From Sneathiella aquimaris (lineage in GTDB: Bacteria > Pseudomonadota > Alphaproteobacteria > Sneathiellales > Sneathiellaceae): DNA of 64,000 bases. The translations under genes and the position numbers were made by a program. Where the stretch lies: positions 1,039,501 through 1,103,500 of the forward strand of contig NZ_CP112881.1 of NCBI RefSeq assembly GCF_026409565.1, in the 5' to 3' direction. How positions within the stretch are numbered: the stretch's first letter is position 1; each line of letters starts with the position of its first letter. The notes beneath the pieces are model-generated. The model searched no databases, was not told the origin of the DNA, and saw nothing but the letters and a program-made list of their open reading frames with translations. Of this stretch, positions 9,278 through 17,820 are shown piece after piece.

Positions 9278-10069
9278 TCAGGGGGTGTGCCGGGGAAGGC
9301 TGGTTTTGTCGGTTACTTTAACGATGACATCATGCTCGTCGCACAGGTTCTTCAGTTTTCGCGGAAGTGGTTGATCTGTCACAATGAAGTCCATCTGGGA
9401 TAAATGTCCGATGCGAACCGGGGCAGAGCGTTCAAGTTTCATGCTATCCGCGACCAAAATCGTTTGCCGGGCATTTTCAATAATCGCCTGCGCAACTTTT
9501 ACTTCCCTGTAATCATAATCCAGTAATGATCCGTCTTCATCAATAGCGGACGTTCCGATTACAGCATAATCCACTTTAAATTGTTTAATGAAGTCGACGG
9601 TTGCTTCGCCGACGACACCGCCATCGGTTGGCCTGACAACCCCGCCGGCGACGATAACTTCAAAATTCGGCGTCCCGGATAAAAGGTTTACAACATTGAT
9701 ATTGTTCGTGATCGCCAGCATTCCTTCGCGCCCTCGCAAGGCAATGGCGACCTGTTCTGTGGTCGTGCCGATATTGATCAGCAAAGTGCAATTATCGGGA
9801 ATGAGCGAGGCGGCAAGCACACCAATCCGCCGTTTTTCCTCAACAGCCAATAATCTGCGGGCTTCATATTCGAAGTTTTTGACGCCGGACGATAAAACAG
9901 CGCCGCCATGGACCCTTTGAAGAAGGTCCTGATCCCCCAATTCGTTCAGATCTTTACGAATGGTTTGCGGGGATACTTTAAAGAGCTCGGCTAGTTCTTC
10001 AACACCAACCCGACCATCCTGTCGCAGCATATTCATGATATCTGTTTGTCGTGGGCTGATGATATCCAT
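9278..10069 (-). CDS. DeoR-family repressor, GlpR-like
   Basis: 263 residues. N-terminal DeoR winged helix-turn-helix (RQTDIMNMLRQDGRVGVEELAELF, then VSPQTIRKDLNEL) with the family's HGGAV turn near residue 56, followed by a sugar-phosphate sensor domain containing INIGTTTEQVAIAL and the D-Y-x-x-I-G-T-S-A-I segment. GlpR-type members repress glycerol genes and release DNA on binding glycerol-3-phosphate. Position immediately upstream of glpK on the same strand fits that role. Assignment to GlpR rather than another DeoR member rests on context. Confidence 0.88.
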   Translation of the reverse strand: MDIISPRQTDIMNMLRQDGRVGVEELAELFKVSPQTIRKDLNELGDQDLLQRVHGGAVLSSGVKNFEYEARRLLAVEEKRRIGVLAASLIPDNCTLLINIGTTTEQVAIALRGREGMLAITNNINVVNLLSGTPNFEVIVAGGVVRPTDGGVVGEATVDFIKQFKVDYAVIGTSAIDEDGSLLDYDYREVKVAQAIIENARQTILVADSMKLERSAPVRIGHLSQMDFIVTDQPLPRKLKNLCDEHDVIVKVTDKTSLPRHTP

Positions 10070-10183
10070 GCGCTGCGTTTCCTTATCAATTCTATTTTAG
10101 TTAATGTTAGGGGAAATTACTAAAAGGTTCAATAGGTTGGGATTAAATTTCGCAATTTGCCAAACGAGAGAAATCTGAAGTTT

Positions 10184-10212
10184 TTGACGACCTAAAAGGG
10201 AGTTTGTATGAT
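10184..10212 (+). promoter_or_regulatory. Near-consensus sigma-70 promoter for the aldo/keto reductase gene
   Basis: TTGACG at 10184-10189, a 17-bp spacer, and TATGAT at 10207-10212: five of six matches in both boxes at ideal spacing. It would start transcription near 10219, giving a leader of about 70 nt before the ATG at 10289. Confidence 0.65.
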
Positions 10213-10288
10213 GGGTTTCATGAACTCGAATAATAAATTCATTTGCCTTGTTTAAAGGCCTCTCAACTGAAAAAGAAAGATAATAACC

Positions 10289-11278
10289 ATGCGTACTCGT
10301 AAGATCGCAGAATTTGACGTCTCTAGAATTGGCTTTGGGTGCATGAGTCTCTCGTACGGATATGCACCTTGCCCGGAAGAGAACTATGCCATCAGACTGC
10401 TGAATGAGGCGCTGGACAACGGTTATACTTTTATGGATACAGCGGCGCTTTATGGTTTTGGCGAGAATGAGAAGCTGGTGAATAAGGCCATCGGGCACCG
10501 CCGGGATGAATTTTTTCTGGCCAGTAAATGCGGCTTGCGGAGAAACAATGAAGGGGTCCGTGAAATCAATGGACGTCCTGAAGTGCTAAAAGAAACCTGC
10601 GATCAATCTCTTTCCCGTCTGGGCGTTGATGTCATTGATCTTTATTATCTCCACCGTCCTGATCCAAATGTCGAGATTGAAGAAAGCATGGGGGCATTGG
10701 CAGATTTGGTGAAGGAAGGAAAGATCCGGACAGTTGGTTTGTCAGAGATGTCAGCAGAGACTATTTTACGGGCACATGCGGTTCATCCTGTCGCAGCGGT
10801 TCAGACAGAATATTCTCTTTGGACGAGAAATCCCGAGATCGCAGTATTGCAAGCCTGTAAAGATATTGGCGCGGCGTTTGTAGCCTTTGGGCCTGTGGGC
10901 CGAAAATTCCTGACGGGCAAATTACAAGATGTTCACGCGTTGCCAGACGAAGATATGCGAAAAACCATGCCACGTTTTCAGGATGGTGTTTACGAGAAGA
11001 ACCTGGAGCTGTTGGAAGAGTTTGCCAATCTTGCAGAAGAGAGCAACTGTTCGATGGCTCAATTGGCGCTTGCCTGGCTTTTGGCCAAAGAGGAGCATAT
11101 CATTCCAATTCCGGGAACGTCTTCTATTGAGCATATGATTGAGAATACCGGGGCTGACGAGGTGGGTGTGAGCGATGATGTAATGAACTGTCTGGAAAAG
11201 CTGATTAACCAGGATACTGTCATAGGCGAACGCTACGATGCGCGCGCCCAAAAATCGGTAACCACAGAGCAGTTCTAG
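10289..11278 (+). CDS. Aldo/keto reductase
   Basis: 329 residues forming a TIM-barrel oxidoreductase. The catalytic tetrad of the superfamily is complete: Asp50 and Tyr55 in DTAALY, Lys80 in ASKCG, His122 in LHRPDP. The cofactor-binding stretch near the C-terminus, IPIPGTSSIEHMIEN, indicates NADPH. These enzymes reduce aldehydes and ketones in the cytoplasm; the sequence resembles the general AKR group used for detoxification and does not reveal a substrate. It is a single-gene unit with its own promoter and a strong terminator, divergent from the DeoR gene. Confidence 0.93.
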   Translation: MRTRKIAEFDVSRIGFGCMSLSYGYAPCPEENYAIRLLNEALDNGYTFMDTAALYGFGENEKLVNKAIGHRRDEFFLASKCGLRRNNEGVREINGRPEVLKETCDQSLSRLGVDVIDLYYLHRPDPNVEIEESMGALADLVKEGKIRTVGLSEMSAETILRAHAVHPVAAVQTEYSLWTRNPEIAVLQACKDIGAAFVAFGPVGRKFLTGKLQDVHALPDEDMRKTMPRFQDGVYEKNLELLEEFANLAEESNCSMAQLALAWLLAKEEHIIPIPGTSSIEHMIENTGADEVGVSDDVMNCLEKLINQDTVIGERYDARAQKSVTTEQF

Positions 11279-11312
11279 AAAAAAGGCGGCGACCGTTCGC
11301 CGCCTTTTCTTT
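11279..11312. terminator. Bidirectional intrinsic terminator
   Basis: GGCGGCGA (11285-11292) pairs with TCGCCGCC (11297-11304) around a CCGT loop, flanked by an A-run on the left and TTTTCTTT on the right, so it can serve both the aldo/keto reductase gene and the converging phoX gene. Confidence 0.92.
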
Positions 11313-11323
11313 AACCAAGGGAT

Positions 11324-13321
11324 TTAGGTGCCGATTACACCCCCTCCTTGTTTACGGACGACAACAACCGACGGTCGGGGAGGGATGCTGGGCTTAAAGT
11401 CCGGCCAACGTGTTGCGGGATCTTCAAAGGTTGAATTTCTTTCAAATCCCGGAAAGGCTTTCGCACCATCTGCTGCGGGATGCTGGACAGCAAGAAACAA
11501 GGCACTATCGTCGCTTGAGAAACAAGGTCCGCACATTTCCGCGCCGATTGGGACCCGGAAAAACATCTTTCCAGTTCCTCTTTGAGGCCCTTCAGTTTCC
11601 AAAGCCCAAATACCATCAGCGGTCCCCGTTTTCGGCCAATTTGATCCTTGGTCAGTTGCAATCCAAAGGCGTCCCTTGCCATCCACAGCGGCATTATCCG
11701 GGGAGCCAAACCACCCGTTTTCAGATGTTGCCTTATTAAAAACGGCACCTTGATCGGGCTTGGTTGGGTCGCCGCCCTGAACCAGAATATTCCAGGTCCC
11801 GGCCGAGGCAGCATGATCATTGTTTTCCGGGCTGATTTCGACAATATGACCAAACGGGTTTTTCGTTCGCGGATTGGCGGCATCAACCGGATGCTTGCTA
11901 CCGCGATGTTTGTTATTTGTCAGGCAAACATACACTTTATTGGTTTTGGCATTTGGTTGAACATCTTCCGGGCGATCCATTTTCGTCGCGCCGAGCAGAT
12001 CCCCGGCTTTGCGGGCGAAAACCAGAACCTCCGCCTGATTGTTGAAGCCATTGTCCGCCGTGAGCGGCCCTTCACCATGGACCAGCGGTAACCAGTGAAC
12101 TGTTCCATCGGCATCGAAGCGTGCAACAAAAAGTGTCCCTTCATCCAGCAAATTCATGTTTGCTGCACGATTGACTGGGTCATACTTCCCTTTAGAAACA
12201 AATTTATACAGATAGTCTCCCCGTTCATCATCGCCGGAATAGACGGTTATCCGTCCGTCTTTGTTCAGGATTGTTTCGGCACCTTCATGTTTAAAGCGTC
12301 CCATGGCGGTACGTTTTTTCGGTGGCGAGGTCGGGTCCATGGGGTCGACTTCTACGATCCAGCCAAAGCGGTGAATTTCGTTCGGTTCTTTGGCAATATC
12401 AAACCGATCATAATAGGCGCCCCAGTTATACCACTGACCCGGTGCTCCATAGCGTTTCAGCATATCGGCATTGGGGTGGCTGCTAACGGCGTCCTTGTTC
12501 CAAAAATAGCCATTAAAGTTTTCTTCGGCCATCAGGTAGGTGCCCCATGGCGTGATGCCGCCTGCACAATTGTTCAGGGTACCAAAGACCTGTTTACCGG
12601 TTGGATCTGCCTTGGTTTTAACGAAAGTACTGCCCGCAACCGGACCGCTTAATACCATTTCGGTTGTTGCTGTAATCCGGCGATTAAAGTGTGATCCGAT
12701 TACGGCTTTCCATTTGCCAGCTTCTTTTCTGATCTCAACAATACTGCCGCCATGTGCGGCCATTTCAACATCGACAATTTCCTGGGTCATGCCCGCATAT
12801 TTCGCTTTGTCCTGACGGCCAAGGCCCGGGAACATAAGCTCTTCATTCGTATATTCGTGATTAACACATAACAACGCACGATCGTTTGAGCTGCCTAAGG
12901 GGATAAAACCGATGAAATCATTATTATAACCAAACTGCTTTTCTTGGGCGGCTTTGCTTTGGTTCATCGGATCAAACTGTGGTGCGTCTTTGAATAATGG
13001 ATCGCCCCACCGCAGTAGAATGTCTGCATCGTAACCCTTTGCAACATGATGTTTTTCATCCACACCGTGCTGGATTTCTTCAAATTTAAAATGTGTCAGT
13101 GCTTCGGCAGAGGCGGGCGCCGCTGAAATCGCGGTCCCAAGAATGCCGGTCGTGCTACTGAGCGCCGTTACTGCAAGCATCCCCTTCAGGGCATCCCGTC
13201 GGCCCAATCGTTTATTGACAACATCGCCAAAGGTCGTATTTGCTGAAGGGTTGTTTAGGGTGTCTTCGGCCACTTCCATTTTATAAGCGCGCGTTTGTTT
13301 GAACACAGTTTGCTCAGACAT
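11324..13321 (-). CDS. phoX: PhoX-family alkaline phosphatase, Tat-exported
   Basis: 665 residues of the PhoX (DUF839) family. A twin-arginine signal is visible with Arg41-Arg42 in GRRDALKGMLAV, a hydrophobic core and an A-P-A-S-A cleavage region near residue 72; the unusually long region before it is common in this family. Conserved blocks include CVNHEYTNEE, NNCAGGITPWGTYLMAEEN and YSGDDERGDYLYKFVSKGKY. PhoX enzymes are Ca/Fe-dependent monoester phosphatases acting in the periplasm to release phosphate from organic esters. It fits with ugpBAEC as phosphorus acquisition, but I saw no convincing PHO box in the 72 bp upstream. AAGGAAA lies 7 nt before the ATG. Confidence 0.9.
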   Translation of the reverse strand: MSEQTVFKQTRAYKMEVAEDTLNNPSANTTFGDVVNKRLGRRDALKGMLAVTALSSTTGILGTAISAAPASAEALTHFKFEEIQHGVDEKHHVAKGYDADILLRWGDPLFKDAPQFDPMNQSKAAQEKQFGYNNDFIGFIPLGSSNDRALLCVNHEYTNEELMFPGLGRQDKAKYAGMTQEIVDVEMAAHGGSIVEIRKEAGKWKAVIGSHFNRRITATTEMVLSGPVAGSTFVKTKADPTGKQVFGTLNNCAGGITPWGTYLMAEENFNGYFWNKDAVSSHPNADMLKRYGAPGQWYNWGAYYDRFDIAKEPNEIHRFGWIVEVDPMDPTSPPKKRTAMGRFKHEGAETILNKDGRITVYSGDDERGDYLYKFVSKGKYDPVNRAANMNLLDEGTLFVARFDADGTVHWLPLVHGEGPLTADNGFNNQAEVLVFARKAGDLLGATKMDRPEDVQPNAKTNKVYVCLTNNKHRGSKHPVDAANPRTKNPFGHIVEISPENNDHAASAGTWNILVQGGDPTKPDQGAVFNKATSENGWFGSPDNAAVDGKGRLWIATDQGSNWPKTGTADGIWALETEGPQRGTGKMFFRVPIGAEMCGPCFSSDDSALFLAVQHPAADGAKAFPGFERNSTFEDPATRWPDFKPSIPPRPSVVVVRKQGGGVIGT

Positions 13322-13393
13322 TAGATTTTTCCTTATATGTTATTCGAATTTAGAGGACAGCGCCCCTGCGATCAACATTAGGAAAAGGCTGTT

Positions 13394-14413
13394 TCAGTTA
13401 GATGACGACAGCTTAAACGCATCAGCAAGAAGCTCGTATGAACGGCGTCGGGCTTTAACATCATGGGTGATGGTTACAATCACAGCCTCATTGACCTGAT
13501 AGGTTGCCAACAGAGACGAAAGCCGCTCTTTTACCTGTTCAGGCGTACCAACAATATGACGCCGGGCATGATAACGTCTTCGGGTTTCTTCAGCCTCGCT
13601 ATACTGGTAGGACAGCGCTTCCTCGACCGTTGGAACGGGTCCGATGCTACCTGTATCGAGACGGGTGCGCCAAAGATCACGGCTGGAGGCAAGCTTGATT
13701 GCCTCTTCTTCTGTATCCGCACAAATGACAAATATGCCTATGTTGGCGTCAGCTTCACTGTAAAGCGCCGAAGGCGAGAACTGGCGCCGATATAAGGACA
13801 TGATTTCGGGACCGTTTTCATCTGTGATGAAATGAGCGAATGAGAAAGGGGTTCCGAAATGCGCCGCCAATTGCGCTGACTGGTCACTGCTTCCGAGCAT
13901 CCAAAGCTCAGGCGGCGCGGCGGGTATAGGGGTGGCGTGCACTGCTTGTAGCGGATGTTCTTTGTCTACACTGTCCTGAAGGAACGCCATTAAATCATGG
14001 ACCTGTGTCGGGTATTCTCGTGGTCCTCTTGGTTGATTGCCGTAGGATAATGCATGCGCTGTAATCTGGTCGCTTCCCGGCGCTCGACCTATTCCAAGAT
14101 CGATCCGTCCTGGATGAAGGCTTTCCAGTATATTGAAAATTTCCGCGATCTTGTACGGAGAATAGTGTGACAGCATTACGCCGCCTGACCCAATCCGCAT
14201 CCGTTTTGTTTGCGCGGCCAAATGAGCGATCAGAATTTCAGGGGCAGATCCTGTGAGACCTGTAGAGTTGTGGTGTTCGGCGACCCAGTAACGATGATAT
14301 CCGAGCCTGTCCGTTAATTTTGCAAGCTCGACGGTTTCTGCCAAGGCTTCTTTAGCCGTGAAACCTGCCCGTACCGGAGACTGATCGAGGACTGAAAGGC
14401 GAATTTTTTTCAT
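13394..14413 (-). CDS. LLM-class flavin-dependent oxidoreductase (luciferase-like)
   Basis: 339 residues. The protein opens with SVLDQSPVRAG and contains YWVAEHHN, the hallmark of the single-component luciferase-like monooxygenases of the MsnO8 group, then SGGVMLSHYSPYKIAE and IDLGIGRAPGSD. Such enzymes bind reduced FMN and oxygenate small organic molecules; the substrate is not deducible. It lies 72 bp upstream of phoX on the same strand and divergent from olsB. No partner flavin reductase gene is visible nearby. Confidence 0.88.
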   Translation of the reverse strand: MKKIRLSVLDQSPVRAGFTAKEALAETVELAKLTDRLGYHRYWVAEHHNSTGLTGSAPEILIAHLAAQTKRMRIGSGGVMLSHYSPYKIAEIFNILESLHPGRIDLGIGRAPGSDQITAHALSYGNQPRGPREYPTQVHDLMAFLQDSVDKEHPLQAVHATPIPAAPPELWMLGSSDQSAQLAAHFGTPFSFAHFITDENGPEIMSLYRRQFSPSALYSEADANIGIFVICADTEEEAIKLASSRDLWRTRLDTGSIGPVPTVEEALSYQYSEAEETRRRYHARRHIVGTPEQVKERLSSLLATYQVNEAVIVTITHDVKARRRSYELLADAFKLSSSN

Positions 14414-14582
14414 GATGCTTTTCTTCTTTTATGGGCGCCGCTCATACCATCGAACGAGGGCCCGCCTGTGTCAAGGCCAGCCTGTATATTGCTGTCATCA
14501 AATGTTCATCCGGTTGAAAATAAAATGACCATTAGCGGCCTTAAGTTCCTGAAAGATCGGATTGCCCCACAGGAGAGGTTTC

Positions 14583-15386
14583 ATGGATCCAAGAACTGTT
14601 TCGAACTTAACAATTGGCCTGGCGACGACACGCGAAGAAATTATTCGTGCCCAAGAATTGAGATATCGGGTTTTCTATCAAGATATGGGGGCAAGTCCGT
14701 CTGCATCGATCACGGTACTGGGCCGGGATTACGATGCATTCGATGATGTTTGCGACCATCTTGTTGTTATTGATAAGGCCAGGTCTTGGCCGGGGCGAAC
14801 CTGTGTTGTTGGAACCTATCGAATGCTTCGAAAATCCGTGGCGATCAGGCACGGCGGTTTTTATTCAGAAAACGAGTTCAACTTAGGTAAGCTGGATCAT
14901 TATCCGGGGGAAATGGTGGAACTGGGACGGTCATGTGTGGATCCTCAGTATCGCGGGAAGGCGATCATGCAGCTTTTGTGGCAGGGGATAGCAGAGTACA
15001 TCGCGGCGCATGATATTTCTCTTCTGTTTGGCTGCGCCAGCTTTCCGGGGACCGATTTGAGCCAGATGTCATCAGCGCTTTCTTTTCTGCATTATAAAAA
15101 CCGGGCGCCGGTGGACTGGAGGCCGAAGGCTTGCGGGCCTGGCTATGTTGCGATGGATATTCTGGAGGAAGAGCAGATTGACTTCAGGACAGCGATGCGG
15201 GAAATGCCGGCCCTGATAAAAGGCTATCTGCGTGTTGGGGGTGTCATCGGTGACGGTGCTGTTAAGGACAACGCTTTCAATACAACGGATGTCTGTTTAC
15301 TCGTCGAAACCTCGAATATTACGGCTAAGTATCAACGCCATTTCCTTGAGAATAAAGTGTCAGAGAGAATGCAGCTTACTGCCTGA
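14583..15386 (+). CDS. olsB: Ornithine lipid biosynthesis acyltransferase OlsB-like (GNAT fold)
   Basis: 267 residues from the ATG at 14583, chosen because AGGAGAGG lies 7 nt upstream; an in-frame TTG at 14562 would place the Shine-Dalgarno inside the coding region. Recognisable blocks are RAQELRYRVFYQDMGA, CDHLVVID, ELGRSCVDPQYRGKAIMQLLW and FGCASFPGTD, all found in the hemolysin-like GNAT proteins that N-acylate ornithine with a 3-hydroxyacyl group from ACP. The product, lyso-ornithine lipid, would be completed by OlsA, which is not in the window. Phosphorus-free ornithine lipid is often made under phosphate limitation, which would match the neighbouring phoX and ugp genes. Confidence 0.78.
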   Translation: MDPRTVSNLTIGLATTREEIIRAQELRYRVFYQDMGASPSASITVLGRDYDAFDDVCDHLVVIDKARSWPGRTCVVGTYRMLRKSVAIRHGGFYSENEFNLGKLDHYPGEMVELGRSCVDPQYRGKAIMQLLWQGIAEYIAAHDISLLFGCASFPGTDLSQMSSALSFLHYKNRAPVDWRPKACGPGYVAMDILEEEQIDFRTAMREMPALIKGYLRVGGVIGDGAVKDNAFNTTDVCLLVETSNITAKYQRHFLENKVSERMQLTA

Positions 15387-15421
15387 GGAATGCTTGACAT
15401 GTTTTAGTCTTGGCTGCGAGC

Positions 15422-15433
15422 GGGGAATTCCCC
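15422..15433. repeat. Perfect 12-bp palindrome upstream of the secreted-protein gene
   Basis: GGGGAATTCCCC at 15422-15433, 35 bp before the ATG of the small secreted protein. It could be an operator; the arms touch, so a hairpin is not possible. Confidence 0.4.
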
Positions 15434-15468
15434 TATTATTTGGAAAACATATAATTAGGGGAATATGC

Positions 15469-16011
15469 ATGCGGCGAATTTTTGGGCTGGCGATCGTTGT
15501 TTTTGGAATATCAACAATGGCTCTGCCAGCGATGGCTGAAGTGGGTTTAAAGGCTTTTGAGGGTGTCTGGGAGGGAACAGCAATCTCTGAAAGTAACACG
15601 AGTTTGAATTTTGCCCTGACAAGTCGGGATATGGATGTTGAAATCCGTCCAACTGCGGATCGTGGTTTTATGATCAACTGGCGCACCTTGTTGCGTCAAG
15701 ACGGAGAGCCCGGGAAACCTGATGAGGTTGTTAGAGAAACCAAGCGTCAATATGTGCCAACAGAGAATAAGAAAATCTGGCATGCGACTGGAAAATCCGA
15801 TTTGCTGTCCGGAGATACGGTTTCGTGGGCCGTGCTGAAAGGCCAGAAGCTAACGATTTATTCTGTAGCGATGAATAAATCCGGTGGATACGATATGCTG
15901 GTTTATGATCGGACCCTGACGGGGCTTGGCATGAAGCTGGAGTTCAAGGCTTTGCGGAATGGCAACCTGCGACGAACTGCAAGCGGTACCTTGATCCGTA
16001 GCGGAAAATAG
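15469..16011 (+). CDS. Hypothetical exported protein
   Basis: 180 residues from the ATG at 15469, which is preceded by AGGGGAA at good spacing. The frame stays open further upstream inside olsB, but those codons carry no plausible start. A clear Sec signal peptide occupies residues 1-23 (M-R-R, hydrophobic core, A-M-A cleavage). The mature part is predicted beta-rich (FEGVWEGTAIS, SWAVLKGQKLTIYSV, YDRTLTGLGMKLEF), looking like a small lipocalin-like or beta-barrel domain. I do not recognise the family. It follows olsB after 82 bp and converges with the scfR-like gene with 2 bp between stops. Confidence 0.75.
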   Translation: MRRIFGLAIVVFGISTMALPAMAEVGLKAFEGVWEGTAISESNTSLNFALTSRDMDVEIRPTADRGFMINWRTLLRQDGEPGKPDEVVRETKRQYVPTENKKIWHATGKSDLLSGDTVSWAVLKGQKLTIYSVAMNKSGGYDMLVYDRTLTGLGMKLEFKALRNGNLRRTASGTLIRSGK

Positions 16012-16013
16012 GC

Positions 16014-17630
16014 CTACCATTCTCCAATACCAGGAGAAATGTTTCTGCTGTTCTGTGAAGTATTGCTAGGCTGGGCGGGTGGTGGCGCCGCGCGATGGGC
16101 GCAGTTCTTCCGGTCGCATAATCGACAGGTGATGCCAACGGGCATTACTGTTCTGGGGGCGGAAAGGACCATCCCGTCAGAATAGACCAGTCGTTGTGCC
16201 TGAGAGATATCGCAGCCAATACTGATGGCGTAATGGCGCTTTGGGTGGGCATAACCAAGACTGGGTTTTGTAACCGTTCTCGCAATTGAAAAGAACCGCT
16301 GTCCGTCTGGCAGCTCTGATATCTGTGTTGCAATATGCCCCGGGGTCAGAAGGCAATGGTGGACGACCCATCGCGGGCAGGCACTTCCATATCTTGGGAT
16401 GCGCAAACCGGATGCGCTGAATTTCTTGGAAATATTCCCTGCGATATCTGTTCGTATCAGGTGAAAAGGAATGCCGCTTTGCTCTGGCCGTTGTAGTGTT
16501 GTGAGGCGATGGCAGATCTGTTCGTAGCTTGCGCCGAATTGCTGCTGTAACAGTTCGATGTCGTACCGATTGTTTTCAGCGGCGTTGTAAAAATCCTCAT
16601 AGGGAAACAGGCAGGCCCCAGCAAAGTAATTCGCGAGCGCATCAAGGCCTTTCCCGCGGGCGCTTGTATTATTAAGGGGCGATTTTGAAAGAAGCGCGTC
16701 GAACACATCGGAGTAATTCAGTTTTCCAATCATAAGCGCCAGATGAAAACGGATCGTGGATGGTGGTAGTGCACGGGAAATTAAAAGAGTGTTTTGCTCT
16801 TCATTGAAAAGTGTTGTCTCCTGCGCCTGCTCATTTTTAGACGTATAGCGAATTTCAATGCCATGATGCTCAATAATATAGTGGCTTAAATCGTTTACTT
16901 CGAGGGCTTCGTCTTTAGGGAAAAATTGGCGGGCACGTGTCGCGGCCTGTTCGATTTCTTCGAAATAATTGTTCTTCGCCTGAATGTAATCCATGACGGC
17001 ATCAGAGGGCGAGGGGTTTAGTTCTTTTCCCGCTAGATGAGAGCCGCCCATAAACCCCAACATTTCGTTTACAGTATCGGCGAGGTTGCCACTGTCTTTC
17101 AAGATGATGTCGAGAAATTCCTGCCGTTGTTCCAACTGCATGTCGTTATTGTCGTGAATGATCTCTGACAAAGTGACGATGGAGGTGACAAGGGTTCTTA
17201 GTCGAAAAGAAGAATCTGCCAGCACAGAATCCTGTGACAACCGTTCCTGCAAATACTGTAAGTCATTTTGCGTTGCCTTATAGGCTTTATAAAGATCGAC
17301 AAGTTGCGTGCATAACTCTGGAAATTCGGTGGCAACCGTACCTAATTCAGTATTTTCATAATTGGTTTCAGAGAAGAGCGGGTCCTGGAGAACTTCGGTC
17401 AGGTCGGCGGTCAGCTGATTGTCGCGTTGAGCCGCAAAAATCAGGGGGTCAACTTTCAGAATTTGGCTAATTCTAAGGAGGAGAGGCACCGTCAGGTCGC
17501 GCCGTTCATGCTCAATCAAATTGAGGTAGCTGGCAGAAATGCCGAGTTCAGATGCAAGCTCCATCTGTGAAATTTTCCGGTCTTTTCGGAGCTTTCGGAT
17601 GCGCGATCCGATATACGGTGTTTTTGCCAT
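16014..17630 (-). CDS. ScfR/RamB-type XRE regulator of short-chain fatty acid metabolism
   Basis: 538 residues. Residues 7-62 are an XRE helix-turn-helix (RIRKLRKDRKISQMELASEL, then ISASYLNLIEHERR). The middle contains an IrrE-like segment (RFHLALMIGKL, ALANYFAGACLFPYEDF) that lacks the HEXXH zinc motif, as usual in this subfamily, and the C-terminus has the Cys-rich CRLCDRKNCAHRAAPP motif of the short-chain fatty acid regulators (DUF2083). Relatives such as RamB and ScfR control acs, glyoxylate-cycle or propionate genes. It is divergent from the Liv-type transporter and 5 kb from acs. Three ATTTACA repeats lie directly before its start, suggesting autoregulation. Confidence 0.85.
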   Translation of the reverse strand: MAKTPYIGSRIRKLRKDRKISQMELASELGISASYLNLIEHERRDLTVPLLLRISQILKVDPLIFAAQRDNQLTADLTEVLQDPLFSETNYENTELGTVATEFPELCTQLVDLYKAYKATQNDLQYLQERLSQDSVLADSSFRLRTLVTSIVTLSEIIHDNNDMQLEQRQEFLDIILKDSGNLADTVNEMLGFMGGSHLAGKELNPSPSDAVMDYIQAKNNYFEEIEQAATRARQFFPKDEALEVNDLSHYIIEHHGIEIRYTSKNEQAQETTLFNEEQNTLLISRALPPSTIRFHLALMIGKLNYSDVFDALLSKSPLNNTSARGKGLDALANYFAGACLFPYEDFYNAAENNRYDIELLQQQFGASYEQICHRLTTLQRPEQSGIPFHLIRTDIAGNISKKFSASGLRIPRYGSACPRWVVHHCLLTPGHIATQISELPDGQRFFSIARTVTKPSLGYAHPKRHYAISIGCDISQAQRLVYSDGMVLSAPRTVMPVGITCRLCDRKNCAHRAAPPPAQPSNTSQNSRNISPGIGEW

Positions 17631-17633
17631 AAA

Positions 17634-17658
17634 ATTTACATCAATTTACAAATTTACA
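17634..17658. promoter_or_regulatory. Three direct ATTTACA repeats upstream of the ScfR-like gene
   Basis: ATTTACA occurs at 17634-17640, 17644-17650 and 17652-17658, beginning 4 bp upstream of the regulator's start codon and lying in the interval shared with the divergent transporter operon. Likely operator, inferred from tandem repetition and position. Confidence 0.5.
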
Positions 17659-17820
17659 AAATTAATTTTTCAATATTGACACAAAAATTGCTTACAATCC
17701 AATGTTTTATTGGAAAATCTAATGGTCATGTGAAATTTTTACTTTGCTTTAATTAAATCTAATGCCGTGTCCTCGTTAACAGGGGGGAGAAAGCGGTCAA
17801 TGAAGTGGTGGAGGAAACAC

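Noticed and set aside
10208-10255. A 15-codon reading frame with a good ribosome site before the aldo/keto reductase gene
   Set aside because: Its start codon overlaps the near-consensus -10 box TATGAT of the promoter at 10184-10212, so it would not be transcribed with its ribosome site.
10097-10498. 133-codon minus-strand frame opposite the start of the aldo/keto reductase gene
   Set aside because: It overlaps a clear enzyme gene and its promoter, and its translation has no motif or typical protein composition.
12095-12652. 185-codon plus-strand frame inside phoX
   Set aside because: It lies wholly antisense to a conserved PhoX coding region and has no ribosome site or family match.
13322-13393. 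Possible PHO box upstream of phoX
   Set aside because: One CTGTCGT-like half-site is present, but no second copy at the required 11-bp spacing.
15394-15399. Perfect TTGACA box after olsB
   Set aside because: No -10-like sequence lies 15-19 bp downstream, so no promoter is called.
17767-17820. Longer N-terminus for the Liv-type binding protein
   Set aside because: The ATG at 17821 has the better ribosome site and gives a normal Tat signal; upstream codons would bury it.
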